Positions 9,448 to 18,277 of a stretch of DNA of 64,000 nucleotides are shown one piece after another. The position numbers were made by a program, and so were the translations under genes. The notes beneath the pieces are model-generated. The model saw only the letters and a list, made by a program, of their open reading frames with translations, was not told where the DNA came from and made no database searches. The first letter of the stretch is position 1. Each line of letters opens with the position of its first letter. This DNA is from Micromonospora sp. CP22 (GTDB lineage: Bacteria; Actinomycetota; Actinomycetes; Mycobacteriales; Micromonosporaceae), in NCBI RefSeq assembly GCF_009712475.1, contig NZ_VCJO01000004.1, positions 271,863-335,862 of the forward strand, read 5' to 3'.

Positions 9448-9484
9448 TGCCGGGCTCGGCGGCGATGCGCCACCGAGCCCGGCA
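9448..9484 (-). terminator. Hairpin between chvE and mmsA
   Basis: Perfect 12-base-pair stem (9448-9459 with 9473-9484), 13-base loop, starting just after the chvE stop. As in the YtfQ operon, it sits between binding-protein and ATPase genes and probably sets their ratio. Confidence 0.6.
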
Positions 9485-9490
9485 GCGCCG

Positions 9491-10621
9491 TCAGCCGGCC
9501 TGGCCGGCGGCGACCTCCTCGGCGGTGAAGTAGCCCGAGTCGATCAGGACCGGCTTGATGTCGTCCTTGTACACCGTCTGGACCGGCAACAGGTACGACG
9601 GGACGACCTTGACGCCGTTGTTGTACGTCTCGGTGTCGTTGGCCTGCGGCGTGGTGTCCTTCAGGAACGCCTCGGCGGCGATGACGGCCTGCTCGGCCAG
9701 CAGCCGGGTGTCCTTGAAGATGGTGGAGTTCTGCACCCCGTCGTCGATCAGCTTGACCGAGGCGATCTCGGCGTCCTGACCGGTCACCACCGGGAAGTCG
9801 GCACCCTTGTAGCCGGCGTTCTGCAGGGCGGTGATGATGCCCCGCGACAGCCCGTCGTACGGCGACAGCACGCCGTCGACCTTGGTGCCGTTGTTGTAGC
9901 TGGCGGTCAGCAGGTCCTCCATCCGCTTCTGCGCGGCCTCCTGCTGCCACCGCAGGATCGCCACCTGCTCGATCTTGGTCTGCCCGGAGGTCACCTTCAG
10001 GGTGCCGTTGTCGATGAACGGCTTGAGGGTGTCCATCGCGCCGTCGAAAAAGAAGTGCGCGTTGTTGTCGTCGAGCGATCCGGCGAACAGCTCGATGTTG
10101 AACGGCCCGGTCGCCTCGCCCTTCCCACCGTCCTTGGTCTGCACCCCGAGGCCGACCAGCAACGCGGTCGCCTGGGCGACGCCGACCTTGTAGTTGTCGA
10201 AGCTGACGTAGAAGTCGACGTTCGGGCTGTCCCGGATGAGCCGGTCGTAGGCGATGACCGGGATCTTCGCGTCGGCCGCCGCCTGCAACTGGCCGCTGAG
10301 CGCCGTGCCGTCGATCGCCGCGATGATGAGCACGTCGGCACCCCGGGTGATCATCTGGTCGACCTGCTGGGACTGGGTGGGGATGTCGTCACCGGCGTAC
10401 TGGAGGTCGACCTTGTAGCCCTTGGATTCGAGCTTCTCCTTGACCGAGTTGCCGTCCGCGATCCACCGCTCGGAGGTCTGCGTCGGCATCGAGACGCCGA
10501 TGGTCAGCTCAGCGGGCTTGTCGCCGTCGTTTCCGCCGCCGCCGGCACCCTCACCACTGCAGGCCGCCATGCTCAGCGCCAGGGCGGCGCTACCGAGAAC
10601 GGCCAGGACTTTTCTGTTCAC
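9491..10621 (-). CDS. chvE: Multiple-monosaccharide-binding lipoprotein (ChvE type)
   Basis: Periplasmic-type binding protein for the MmsAB permease, 376 residues. Signal peptide with lipobox SMAAC (Cys21) followed by a Gly-rich linker; the mature domain begins [19 protein letters not shown], characteristic of ChvE/XylF proteins. GTG at 10621 is chosen because GGGGA lies five bases upstream and the signal peptide begins there; an ATG 21 codons earlier lies close to the -10 box and lacks a binding site. Promoter and LacI-type operator are at 10685-10712. The operator match with araB suggests arabinose as main inducer and ligand (inference). Confidence 0.93.
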   Translation of the reverse strand: MNRKVLAVLGSAALALSMAACSGEGAGGGGNDGDKPAELTIGVSMPTQTSERWIADGNSVKEKLESKGYKVDLQYAGDDIPTQSQQVDQMITRGADVLIIAAIDGTALSGQLQAAADAKIPVIAYDRLIRDSPNVDFYVSFDNYKVGVAQATALLVGLGVQTKDGGKGEATGPFNIELFAGSLDDNNAHFFFDGAMDTLKPFIDNGTLKVTSGQTKIEQVAILRWQQEAAQKRMEDLLTASYNNGTKVDGVLSPYDGLSRGIITALQNAGYKGADFPVVTGQDAEIASVKLIDDGVQNSTIFKDTRLLAEQAVIAAEAFLKDTTPQANDTETYNNGVKVVPSYLLPVQTVYKDDIKPVLIDSGYFTAEEVAAGQAG

Positions 10622-10684
10622 TGGCTTCCCCAATCTGGAACTCGCGCCGTCGTAGCGGCTGCGCGGGTCGCACTTGGGGCCCAA

Positions 10685-10712
10685 GTGTTAGCGCTCACAT
10701 TGCGGAGGTCAA
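10685..10712 (-). promoter_or_regulatory. chvE promoter with LacI-type operator
   Basis: Minus-strand -35 TTGACC (10707-10712), 16-base spacer, -10 TAACAC (10685-10690). The operator TGTTAGCGCTCACA at 10686-10699 covers the -10 box and differs by one base from the araB operator. The geometry implies repression. Confidence 0.75.
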
Positions 10713-10992
10713 CACCTGTTTCGAAATACCGCGGTCACGGTCTCGTAACGAACGTCGCGCTCCACCCGGCGACTACGTCGTCGCAGGTCAGGTCGGTGAT
10801 GACCCGGCCTCGCCGCGGAGTCGCGCCGCCCGACCGCGCGACGCTCATCGACAGAGAAGAATACGGCAAGCCAGGGCCCGCGAACACCCCCGACGGCGAC
10901 CTCCGTGCACAGTTCAGCCCACCCCGCGACCCGCCCTACCCGAGTCGTCGCCGTCGACGCTCGATGTTCGCGCCGTGACCGGTCCTGGGGTC

Positions 10993-11040
10993 TTGACATC
11001 CCCAAGGGCGGACGCCGATGCTCTGCTAAATCAGTTTAGC
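10993..11040 (+). promoter_or_regulatory. Esterase promoter with LacI operator
   Basis: -35 TTGACA (10993-10998), 18-base spacer, -10 GATGCT (11017-11022), then the operator GCTAAATCAGTTTAGC (11025-11040, arms GCTAAA/TTTAGC). The stretch 11018-11041 is identical to one at the CUT1 operon promoter (28499-28522, other strand), including the distance to the TTGACA. The rest of the gap 10713-10992 shows no gene. Confidence 0.78.
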
Positions 11041-11116
11041 GCCCGCTGTTCTCGACGCCCGGCAATGCCGCTCGCGCGAGCCGGACCCAGGCGGACGCGT
11101 CCAATGAGGAGGGCCG

Positions 11117-12424
11117 ATGAGACTGCGCAGGACGCTCGTCTCCGTCGCTGCGGTGCTGCTGCTCGCCACGTCCGGCACCGCCGCCTACTCCGCCACCCGG
11201 GAGCACGGCGGCGACACCGGTGGCATCCGCAGCATCACCCCCATCACCACGGTCTACAGCTACGGCCAGAAGGTCTCGGCGGTCGCCGTGGAGTACGACG
11301 CGACGGTCAACCCCCGCAAGCTCGACAACTCGACCTTCACGGTCTCCGACACCAGCTACAACTTCCGTTTCAACCCCATCGAGGACCTGCCCAAGCTGAC
11401 CGAGCGGACGATCACCCACACGTACACCAACAGCACCGCCACCGTCCGTGCCGACCGTCAGTCCGTACCCGGCCGGTACGTCATCGTCGAGCTGGACCCC
11501 GACCAGAACGCCGGCTGGACCGTCATCGTCTCCAAGTGCCCGACCTTCATGTGCACGGTCAAGGTGAACCCGGACCTGCCGACCCGGGTGACCCAGCGCA
11601 AGGACGTGCACGCCCAGCCGGGTAACGGCAAGGGCAACGGACCGGTGCTGGCCAAGGGCGCGCCGCACACCTCGCACGGAGTAACCGAGGCGCCGGTGAA
11701 CCTGCTGGTCGACGAGTTCCGCTACGACTCGTACCTCAGCGGCGGCATGGTGCTGCCGTACCACTACCACCTGCCGAAGAACTACCGGACCGACCGGACG
11801 TACCCGCTGATGGTCGTGCTGCCCGGACACGGCATGGGCTGGGACGGCGACAACACGGGTGTGCAGATCGCCGCCGACATCCCGGCGACGGCCTGGCTCC
11901 AGCCGGGTGTCACCGGCAGCCAGGAGGAGGTCATCGTGCTCGCCCCGCAGAACCAGCGGGTGGGCGACGTGGCCGAGGCGGACCTGCTGGTCAAGCTGGT
12001 CGAGCAGTTCAGCAAGGACCACGCGGTGGACACCGAACGGGTCTACGCCACCACCGTGTCGTACGGCTCACGGCTGCTGTGGGAGGCCTTCGCCAAGCGC
12101 CCCGACCTGTTCACCGCCGGCCTGGTGACCGGTGGATTCCAGGTCAGCGCCGGTCAGGCGGCGGCCATCGCCGCCGCCGAGATCCCGCTGTGGATCACCC
12201 ACGGCGTCAGCGACCACCTGCTCAACATCTCGCTGGCCCGCAACTCGCGGGAGGCGCTGCGGTCGGCGTACGAGGCGCGGGGCGTGCCGGCGCAGCGCGT
12301 CGCCGAACTGCTGCGCTACACCGAGTACGGCGACGAGGCGTTCTCGCTGCCCGACTACCACGCGGCCTACGGCCCGACCTACGACGACCAGAGCATCCTG
12401 CGCTGGCTGCTGGCCCAGCGCTGA
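11117..12424 (+). CDS. Secreted alpha/beta-hydrolase esterase with N-terminal Ig-like domain
   Basis: Predicted exported esterase of 435 residues. Residues 1-26 are a Sec signal peptide (RRTLVSVAAVLLLATSG). Residues about 38-165 form a beta-rich Ig-like domain of the kind preceding PHB-depolymerase/feruloyl-type esterases; residues 190-435 are an alpha/beta hydrolase with oxyanion region VVLPGHGMGWDGDN, nucleophile in TTVSYGSRL (Ser-x-Gly-Ser variant, not the usual GxSxG with leading Gly), Asp in HGVSDHLLN and His in PDYHAAYG. GAGG stands about eight bases before the ATG. Its promoter carries the same operator as the CUT1 operon 17 kb away, so it probably helps release the CUT1 sugar, for instance by removing acyl groups (inference). 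Exact substrate unknown. Confidence 0.8.
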   Translation: MRLRRTLVSVAAVLLLATSGTAAYSATREHGGDTGGIRSITPITTVYSYGQKVSAVAVEYDATVNPRKLDNSTFTVSDTSYNFRFNPIEDLPKLTERTITHTYTNSTATVRADRQSVPGRYVIVELDPDQNAGWTVIVSKCPTFMCTVKVNPDLPTRVTQRKDVHAQPGNGKGNGPVLAKGAPHTSHGVTEAPVNLLVDEFRYDSYLSGGMVLPYHYHLPKNYRTDRTYPLMVVLPGHGMGWDGDNTGVQIAADIPATAWLQPGVTGSQEEVIVLAPQNQRVGDVAEADLLVKLVEQFSKDHAVDTERVYATTVSYGSRLLWEAFAKRPDLFTAGLVTGGFQVSAGQAAAIAAAEIPLWITHGVSDHLLNISLARNSREALRSAYEARGVPAQRVAELLRYTEYGDEAFSLPDYHAAYGPTYDDQSILRWLLAQR

Positions 12425-12454
12425 CGACCGGCACCTGTCGAGCGGAAGGAGACC

Positions 12455-12498
12455 GGGCTCGCCGGCCACGACGGGCGTACGTCGTGGCCGGCGAGCCC
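12455..12498. terminator. Bidirectional terminator hairpin
   Basis: Perfect 19-base-pair stem (12455-12473 with 12480-12498) and six-base loop between the convergent esterase and GH95 genes. No T-tract in either direction, as elsewhere in this window. Confidence 0.75.
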
Positions 12499-12526
12499 AT
12501 TCGGATCCGTCGACGGTGGTCCGGGC

Positions 12527-15500
12527 TCAGCCGCCGATCGCGATCGCGAAGATGTGCATGGTCGGTACGTAGGCCGCGGGGCCCGCACTGATGTTGGGCA
12601 GTTCCACCCGGGTCACCGGCTTGTTCTGCAGGCTCACCCCGACGTAGTAGATGCAGGCGGTGGTGTTCTGCCGCTGGTTGCCCGGGCGGTTCTGGTACGC
12701 CATCACGATGGCCGCCGTGCCACCGGAGTGCGGTCCGCCGTACCAGTCGGGGGTGCTGAGCGTGAACGTCTGCCGGGTGCCGTCGGCGTACACCACGGCA
12801 CCGGTGCCCGACACGGCCCCGTACGTGCCGGTCGCGAGGAAGCCGAGCGTACGGCCCGTGCCGGTCAGACCGATCGACTGGCCCGAGGCGATGGCGTTGT
12901 CGGCACCGCCCGGTGCGACGTTGGGCCAGCGGAAGGTGACGCCGTTGCGGCTCACCGTGCTGCCCGGGGTGACCCCGGCCTGGGCCAGGGCCTGCGCGGA
13001 GAGGGTGGCCCCGTTGCCGTCGAAGTTCCCGGCACCGGTGTTGTTGTCGTTGGTGGTGCTGACGTTGGTGAAGCTCTGCTCCAGCGGCGGCGCGGTGGGC
13101 CCGGCACCGGAGCCGGTGGCCCGGTAGGTGCGCCCGGCTGCGACGGTGACCTCGATCAGGTCGCTCTCGATCCTCGTGGTCCGGGGCGTGCTGCCGTCGG
13201 CGGCGTCGACCACGGTGTGGTCGCCGGTGAACATGCGGCCCCGCAACCGGACCGTGCCGGCCCGGTCCGGCCGGACGAGGATCTCGGTGGCCTGACCGTT
13301 GCGCCAGGTGATGCCGACGGTGTGACCACCCCGGCCGCGCAATCCGCTGACCTGCCCGTTCGGCCAGGCCGCCGGCAGGGCCGGCAGGATGTGCAGCTCG
13401 CCGACGTGGCTGTGCAACAGCATCTCCGCGATGCCGGCGGTGGCGCCGAAGTTGCCGTCGATCTGGAACGGCGGGTGCAGGTCGAACATGTTCGGCGCCA
13501 GCCGGGCCGGGGTGGCGAGGTAGCGGATCAGGTCGTGGGCCCGGTTGCCCTCCTCCATCCGCGCCCAGAAATTGATCTTCCAGGCGAGTGACCAGCCGGT
13601 GCCGTCGTCGCCCCGGATCTGGAGGGTGCGCCGGGCCGCCTCGAACAGCGCCGGGGTGCCCCGGCGGGTGATCTGGTTACTGGGCGCCAACCCGTACAGG
13701 TGTGAGACGTGGCGGTGGTTGCGCTCGGTCTCGACCCAGTCGTAGAGCCACTCCATGATGTTGCCGCGCGACCCGATGCGGTTCGGCGCGAGCCGGTCCC
13801 GGGTGGCCCGCACCTGGGCCCGGAAGGTGGCGTCGGTGTTGAGGACCTCGCTCGCTCGGGCGCATCCGTCGAACAGGTCGCGCAGGATCTGGTTATCCAT
13901 CGTCGGCCCGGCGCACACGCTGGCGTCGGCGTGGTGGCCGATCTCCGGCGAGTTAGACGGGTTGGTCACCAGATAGCCGAGGTTCGGCTCGGTCACCAGG
14001 GTGTCGAGGAAGAACTGCGCCGCGCCCTTCATCGCCGGGTAGTTCTCCCGGAGGAACTCGATGTCTCCGGTGAACAGGTAGTGGTCCCAGATCAGGGTGG
14101 CCAGCCAGGCCCCGCCGGTCTGCCACATGCCCCAGAACGCGCCGTCGACCACGGAGGTGGCCCGCCAGGCGTCGGTGTTGTGGTGGGTGACCCAGCCACC
14201 GGCACCGTACTGGACCTGCGCGGTGCGGGCTCCGGCCACCGCGAGTTCCCGGATCATGTCGAAGACCGGCGCGTGGCACTCGGACAGGTTGGTGGTGTTG
14301 GCCGGCCAGTAGTTCATCGGCAGGTTGGCGTTGATGGTGTACTTCGAGTCCCAGGCCGGGGTCAGCGAGTCGTTCCAGATGCCCTGGAGGTTGGCCGGCT
14401 GGGTGCCCGGTCGGGAGGACGAGATCAGCAGGTACCTACCGAACTGGAACAGCAGCGCGGAGAACTGCGGATCGTTGACGCTGTTGTGCTGGGCGATCCG
14501 CACGTCGGTCGGCTGGTCGGCGGCGGAGGTACGCCCCAGGTCGAGGCTGACCCGCCCGAACAGCGCCTGGTAGTCGGCGACGTGCCGACTGCGCAGCTGG
14601 TCGTAGTTGCTGGCCCGCGCCGCGGTGAGATGCCCACGCGCGATGCCCTGGTAGTCGCCGCTGACGTTGCGGTAGTTGACGTAACTGGAGCCGATCGACA
14701 CGAGCAGGGTCACGCTGGTGGCACCGGTCACCCGCAGCGTGCCACCGGAGCTGCTCACGCTGCCGCCGCTGACGGTGGCGTGGGCCAGCGCGAGGAAACG
14801 CACCGCGCCGTTGACGCCCTCCTGGTTGCCGGAGATGCCGTCGAGGGCGATGGTGGAGCCGTCCGGGCTGGAGACCGAGGTCCGCTGCGGGCTGTCGAAG
14901 GTCGCGGTGAAGGTGATCGAGCCGCTCCGGTCGGCGGTCAGCCGCATGGCGATGACCTGGTCCGGCGCGCTGGCGAAGGTCTCCCGCTGGTACCGCACGC
15001 CGTTCATCACGTACGACACGGTGGTGGTCGCGGTGGTGAGGTCCAGCTGCCGGTCGTACTGCGACGCGCCGCCGGAGGTCGGGAAGGCCAGCCGGAGGTT
15101 GCCGACGGTCTGGTACGCCAACTGCCCGACCGGGTTGCCGAGCATGTTCTGGTTGATCAGGTTCTGGGCCTGGGTCCACTGGTTGGCGAACACGAGCCGC
15201 CGGATCTCGGCCAGTGCGCCCAGCCCACGGGGATTGCTCGGTTCGTGCGGCCCACCGGCCCAGACGGTGTCCTCGTTGAGCTGTAGCCGCTCGGTGTCGA
15301 CATTGCCGAAGACCATGGCGCCGAGCCGGCCGTTGCCGATCGGCAGTGCCCGCAGCCAGTCGGTGCCGGCGGGTTCGTCGTACCAGAGCGCCAGGTCACC
15401 GGCGGCGAGCACCTGGGGCGGCGCCGACGAGTTCGCTCGGGCGACGGCGGTCCACGGCACCGGCAGCAGGGCTCCGCCCGCGCCCGCCGCTCCGATCTTG

Positions 15501-15529
15501 AGGGCCTGCCGTCGAGTCAGGTCTGACAT
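12527..15529 (-). CDS. Tat-exported GH95 family glycosidase (alpha-L-fucosidase type)
   Basis: Large secreted glycosidase, 1000 residues. Residues 1-32 are a twin-arginine signal (TRRQALKIG, then Ala/Gly core). The GH95 N-terminal beta domain covers about 45-290, a helical linker 295-365 and the (alpha/alpha)6 barrel 365-710. Catalytic residues known from bifidobacterial AfcA map to Asn400 and Asn402 in INANLPMNYWPA, Glu529 (probable acid) and Asp691 in FQIDGNFG. Residues about 800-1000 are a beta-rich Asn/Thr/Gly-rich domain, probably carbohydrate-binding. ATG at 15529 has GGAGG in front. Known GH95 activities are alpha-1,2-L-fucosidase and alpha-L-galactosidase; the fucose-type genes nearby favour the former. 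Confidence 0.9.
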   Translation of the reverse strand: MSDLTRRQALKIGAAGAGGALLPVPWTAVARANSSAPPQVLAAGDLALWYDEPAGTDWLRALPIGNGRLGAMVFGNVDTERLQLNEDTVWAGGPHEPSNPRGLGALAEIRRLVFANQWTQAQNLINQNMLGNPVGQLAYQTVGNLRLAFPTSGGASQYDRQLDLTTATTTVSYVMNGVRYQRETFASAPDQVIAMRLTADRSGSITFTATFDSPQRTSVSSPDGSTIALDGISGNQEGVNGAVRFLALAHATVSGGSVSSSGGTLRVTGATSVTLLVSIGSSYVNYRNVSGDYQGIARGHLTAARASNYDQLRSRHVADYQALFGRVSLDLGRTSAADQPTDVRIAQHNSVNDPQFSALLFQFGRYLLISSSRPGTQPANLQGIWNDSLTPAWDSKYTINANLPMNYWPANTTNLSECHAPVFDMIRELAVAGARTAQVQYGAGGWVTHHNTDAWRATSVVDGAFWGMWQTGGAWLATLIWDHYLFTGDIEFLRENYPAMKGAAQFFLDTLVTEPNLGYLVTNPSNSPEIGHHADASVCAGPTMDNQILRDLFDGCARASEVLNTDATFRAQVRATRDRLAPNRIGSRGNIMEWLYDWVETERNHRHVSHLYGLAPSNQITRRGTPALFEAARRTLQIRGDDGTGWSLAWKINFWARMEEGNRAHDLIRYLATPARLAPNMFDLHPPFQIDGNFGATAGIAEMLLHSHVGELHILPALPAAWPNGQVSGLRGRGGHTVGITWRNGQATEILVRPDRAGTVRLRGRMFTGDHTVVDAADGSTPRTTRIESDLIEVTVAAGRTYRATGSGAGPTAPPLEQSFTNVSTTNDNNTGAGNFDGNGATLSAQALAQAGVTPGSTVSRNGVTFRWPNVAPGGADNAIASGQSIGLTGTGRTLGFLATGTYGAVSGTGAVVYADGTRQTFTLSTPDWYGGPHSGGTAAIVMAYQNRPGNQRQNTTACIYYVGVSLQNKPVTRVELPNISAGPAAYVPTMHIFAIAIGG

Positions 15530-15597
15530 CGATCCTCCAACCGTGACCGATCCGGCCATCCGAAGCCCCACGGATCGCCGGCAGGCCCAGAACGGTC

Positions 15598-15648
15598 AAA
15601 CATCTGAGGTGTTTCGCGAATGTTACCGCCGCCGACCCCGATAGGCAA
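15598..15648 (-). promoter_or_regulatory. GH95 promoter with GntR-type operator
   Basis: Minus-strand -35 TTGCCT (15643-15648), 17-base spacer, -10 TAACAT (15620-15625), followed by the palindrome AAACATCTGAGGTGTTT (15598-15614; seven of eight symmetric pairs match) over the probable transcription start. Its core ACATCTGAGGT resembles the ACATCNGATGT motif of the other fucose-type promoters. Confidence 0.7.
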
Positions 15649-15987
15649 TGATCGATCTATGCGAATAGCAGGCGACGCGCAGACCCGCCGTCGAGCCAGA
15701 TAAGTGCGCTCCAGCAGGCATTTCAGCATCTCGGGCAGGATGCCGCCACACCCATCAACCGACCCTGTCGGGCCCGATCGCACACCGGGCTAGGTGCGAT
15801 CCGTCGACCATATTCGTCAGATGTATCCCGGCGCGGGGCGCGGCCAGACCACTGTGGCGGCAGGCCGTCGCCGACCGGCGACCCGGTGCTGCGCCCCGGG
15901 TCGGATCACCAATGCGTCACGTCGCAGGTCTCCCCCTCCAGGGCAGTGAGTCGCTTTCGGCCCCGGCCGCGCTTGCGTCGCCGGGAA

Positions 15988-16007
15988 ACGTCCGATGTCT
16001 CTATAGT
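15988..16007 (+). promoter_or_regulatory. GntR gene promoter region with possible autoregulatory site
   Basis: A TATAGT -10 box at 16002-16007, without a clear -35, is preceded by ACGTCCGATGT (15988-15998), one mismatch from symmetric ACATCNGATGT. The position suggests autoregulation. Confidence 0.55.
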
Positions 16008-16085
16008 GGTGAGGATCGCCGGGGCGGCCACGGATTCCGGGTCCAGGCCGGGGGCGTACGGCTGACCGGTCCGGAGGGGGCGTGG

Positions 16086-16781
16086 ATGGCACTGACCGAC
16101 GACGCGATCGCGAAGATCCGGAGCATGATCCAGAGCGGTGAGCTGCCCCCCGGGACGCGACTGCCACCGGAGCCGGTGCTGGCCGCCCAGATGGGACTGT
16201 CGCGCAGCGGCGTCCGAGAGGCGGTCAAGGTGCTCGAATCGGCCCGCGTGCTCGACGTACGGCGCGGCGACGGCACCTACGTCACCAGCCTCGCCCCCCG
16301 CCTGCTGTTGCAGGGGCTCGGCGTCGCGGTGGAACTGCTGCGCGACGACACCCTCCTGGAGGTCATGGAGGTACGCCGGATGCTGGAGCCGATGGCGACC
16401 GGCCTGGCGGCGTTGCGGATGACCGATGCCGACCTCGACGAGCTGGGCCAGATCCTGGCGGACATGCGGGCGGCGGCCGATGACGCCGAGCAGCTCATCC
16501 GGTACGACACCGCCTTCCACCACACCGTCGTCGCCACCACCGGCAACGAGACCCTCACCTCGCTGCTCGACGGGCTCTCCGGTCGTACGCTGCGCGCCCG
16601 GGTGTGGCGCGGGTTGATAGAGGGCAACGCGGCGCACCAGACCATCGAGGAACACCACACCATCTACCTCGCCCTGCGCGCCCGGGATCAGTTGTTGGCC
16701 CAGGCCAGCGCCCTGCTGCACGTCAACACCTCGGAGGCCTGGCTGCGTACGGTGCTGGCCGCCGGCTCGGCCGACGAGTAG
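16086..16781 (+). CDS. GntR-family regulator, FadR subfamily
   Basis: DNA-binding repressor or activator, 231 residues. The winged helix covers residues 1-70 (GELPPGTRLPPEPVLAAQMGLSRSGV region with the recognition helix around SRSGVREAVKVL), followed by an all-helical FCD ligand domain (about 85-220) with the metal/ligand residues Asp and His in RYDTAFHHTVV and the later EEHHTIY. ATG at 16086 directly follows GGAGGGGG. It is flanked by the GH95 gene (divergent) and fucD (convergent). FadR-type regulators usually bind short palindromes, and a recurring ACATCNGATGT motif lies in the local promoters including its own; fucose-pathway acids are plausible effectors (inference). Confidence 0.9.
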   Translation: MALTDDAIAKIRSMIQSGELPPGTRLPPEPVLAAQMGLSRSGVREAVKVLESARVLDVRRGDGTYVTSLAPRLLLQGLGVAVELLRDDTLLEVMEVRRMLEPMATGLAALRMTDADLDELGQILADMRAAADDAEQLIRYDTAFHHTVVATTGNETLTSLLDGLSGRTLRARVWRGLIEGNAAHQTIEEHHTIYLALRARDQLLAQASALLHVNTSEAWLRTVLAAGSADE

Positions 16782-16801
16782 CCACCCACCGCTAACCCGG
16801 A

Positions 16802-16829
16802 TGGTCGGACCACGCCAGACATCAGATGA
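16802..16829. promoter_or_regulatory. Two palindromes between convergent GntR and fucD genes
   Basis: TGGTCGGACCA (16802-16812) is a perfect palindrome of the type bound by many FadR-subfamily regulators, and ACATCAGATGA (16819-16829) is a one-mismatch copy of the local motif. Neither lies at an evident promoter, as both flanking genes end here. Confidence 0.4.
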
Positions 16830-16882
16830 TCCGACCGGCACGGGGCGGCATCCGGACCCGGTCGGTGACCGCCCGCCGCCGG

Positions 16883-18208
16883 TCATGTTCCCGGCGCTTC
16901 CGCGATGACCCACGCGTCCACCCACGCCGGGCCGTCCGGGAAGCGGTACCGCGCCAACGAGTCGGGCCGGATCCGCGCGCTCATCCCGGGAGCCTCGGGC
17001 GCGCGGTAGCGTCCGCCGCTGACGTGTACCGGATCGACGAAGTGTTCGTGCAGGTGATCGACGTACTCGATGGCCCGGTCCTCGGTGCTGCCGCTGAGCG
17101 CGACGACGTCGAACATGGCCAGGTGCTGGACCAGTTCGCAGAGCCCCACTCCCCCGGCGTGCGGGCAGACCGGCACCCCGAACTTCGCGGCGAGCAGCAG
17201 GATCGCCAGGTTCTCGTTGACCCCGCCGACGCGGCAGGCGTCGATCTGCACCACGTCGACGGCGTCGGCCTGGAGCAGTTGCTTGAACATCACGGCGTTG
17301 TGCACGTGCTCGCCGGTGGCCACCTTGACCGGGGCGAGAGCCTTACGGACGGCGGCGTGCCCGAGCACGTCGTCCGGCGAGGTCGGCTCCTCGATCCAGT
17401 ACGGGTCGAACGCGGCCAGCTCCCGCATCCATCCGATCGCCTCGGGTACGCCCCAGATCTGGTTCGCATCCACCGCGATCCGCACGTCCGGACCGACCGC
17501 CTGCCGGGCGATGCCCATCCGGCGTATGTCGTCGGCCAGGTTCCCGCCCACCTTGAGCTTGATCAGCCGGTAGCCCGACTCGACCGCCTCCCGGCAGAGC
17601 CGGGCCAGCTTCTCGTCGTCGTAACCCAGCCAGCCCGGGGTGGTGGTGTACGCGGGGTAGCCCTCGGCGCGCAGCCGCCGCTCGCGCTCGCCCCGGCCGG
17701 GCTCGGCGGCGGTCAGCAACGCCAGTGCCTCGTCCTCGGTGAGGGCGTCCCGCAGGTAGCGGAAGTCGACCTGCGCGACCAGCTGTTCCGGGGTGAGGTC
17801 GGCGAGCAGCTTCCACAGCGGCTTCCCCGCCCGTCGGGCCGCGAGATCCCACACCGCGTTGACCAGACCACCGGCGGCCATGTGCACGACGCCCTTCTCC
17901 GGCCCGAGCCAACGGATCTGGCTGTCCCCGACGAGCCGGCGGGCCAGCGCGCCCGGATCGGCGATCAGCTCGTCGACCCGCTCGCCGACCACCATCGAGG
18001 CGAGCGTCTGCACCGCCGCCACCTGAAGGTCGGTGCCACGCCCCACGGTGAAGATCAAGCCGTGCCCTTCGGCCCCGGCCGACGTCCGCACGATGACGTA
18101 CGCGGCGGAGTAGTCGGGAAACGGGTTCATCGCGTCCGACCCGTCACGATGCCGGGACGTGGGGAACCGTACGTCGATGGTTTCTACGGACGAGACGCGC
18201 TCACTCAC
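16883..18208 (-). CDS. fucD: L-fuconate dehydratase
   Basis: Enolase-superfamily enzyme dehydrating L-fuconate to 2-keto-3-deoxy-L-fuconate in the non-phosphorylating fucose pathway. 441 residues, the family's usual length. The diagnostic N-terminus [17 protein letters not shown] and insert [14 protein letters not shown] are present, with catalytic KLK (Lys217/Lys219), metal ligands Asp248 (DANQ), Glu274 (EEPTSPDD), Glu300 (TGEH) and the His region [11 protein letters not shown]; these positions match Xanthomonas FucD almost one to one. Two adjacent GTG codons can start it; the second (18208) is better spaced from AGGAG. It is the last gene of the transporter operon. Confidence 0.95.
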   Translation of the reverse strand: MSERVSSVETIDVRFPTSRHRDGSDAMNPFPDYSAAYVIVRTSAGAEGHGLIFTVGRGTDLQVAAVQTLASMVVGERVDELIADPGALARRLVGDSQIRWLGPEKGVVHMAAGGLVNAVWDLAARRAGKPLWKLLADLTPEQLVAQVDFRYLRDALTEDEALALLTAAEPGRGERERRLRAEGYPAYTTTPGWLGYDDEKLARLCREAVESGYRLIKLKVGGNLADDIRRMGIARQAVGPDVRIAVDANQIWGVPEAIGWMRELAAFDPYWIEEPTSPDDVLGHAAVRKALAPVKVATGEHVHNAVMFKQLLQADAVDVVQIDACRVGGVNENLAILLLAAKFGVPVCPHAGGVGLCELVQHLAMFDVVALSGSTEDRAIEYVDHLHEHFVDPVHVSGGRYRAPEAPGMSARIRPDSLARYRFPDGPAWVDAWVIAEAPGT

Positions 18209-18277
18209 CACAACTCCTGAGGGGTCGAACAGGTGTGCCCTGGTTGTCTGCCTCGCGACGCCGGCCGGTCGGCCGCC

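Larger units (their letters stand above)
15530..16085. other. Divergent intergenic region, GH95 / GntR regulator
   Basis: 556 bases without a gene. The left part holds the GH95 promoter and operator (15598-15648), the right part the GntR promoter region (15988-16007). Between 15649 and 15987 nothing gene-like or repetitive is recognisable. Confidence 0.7.
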
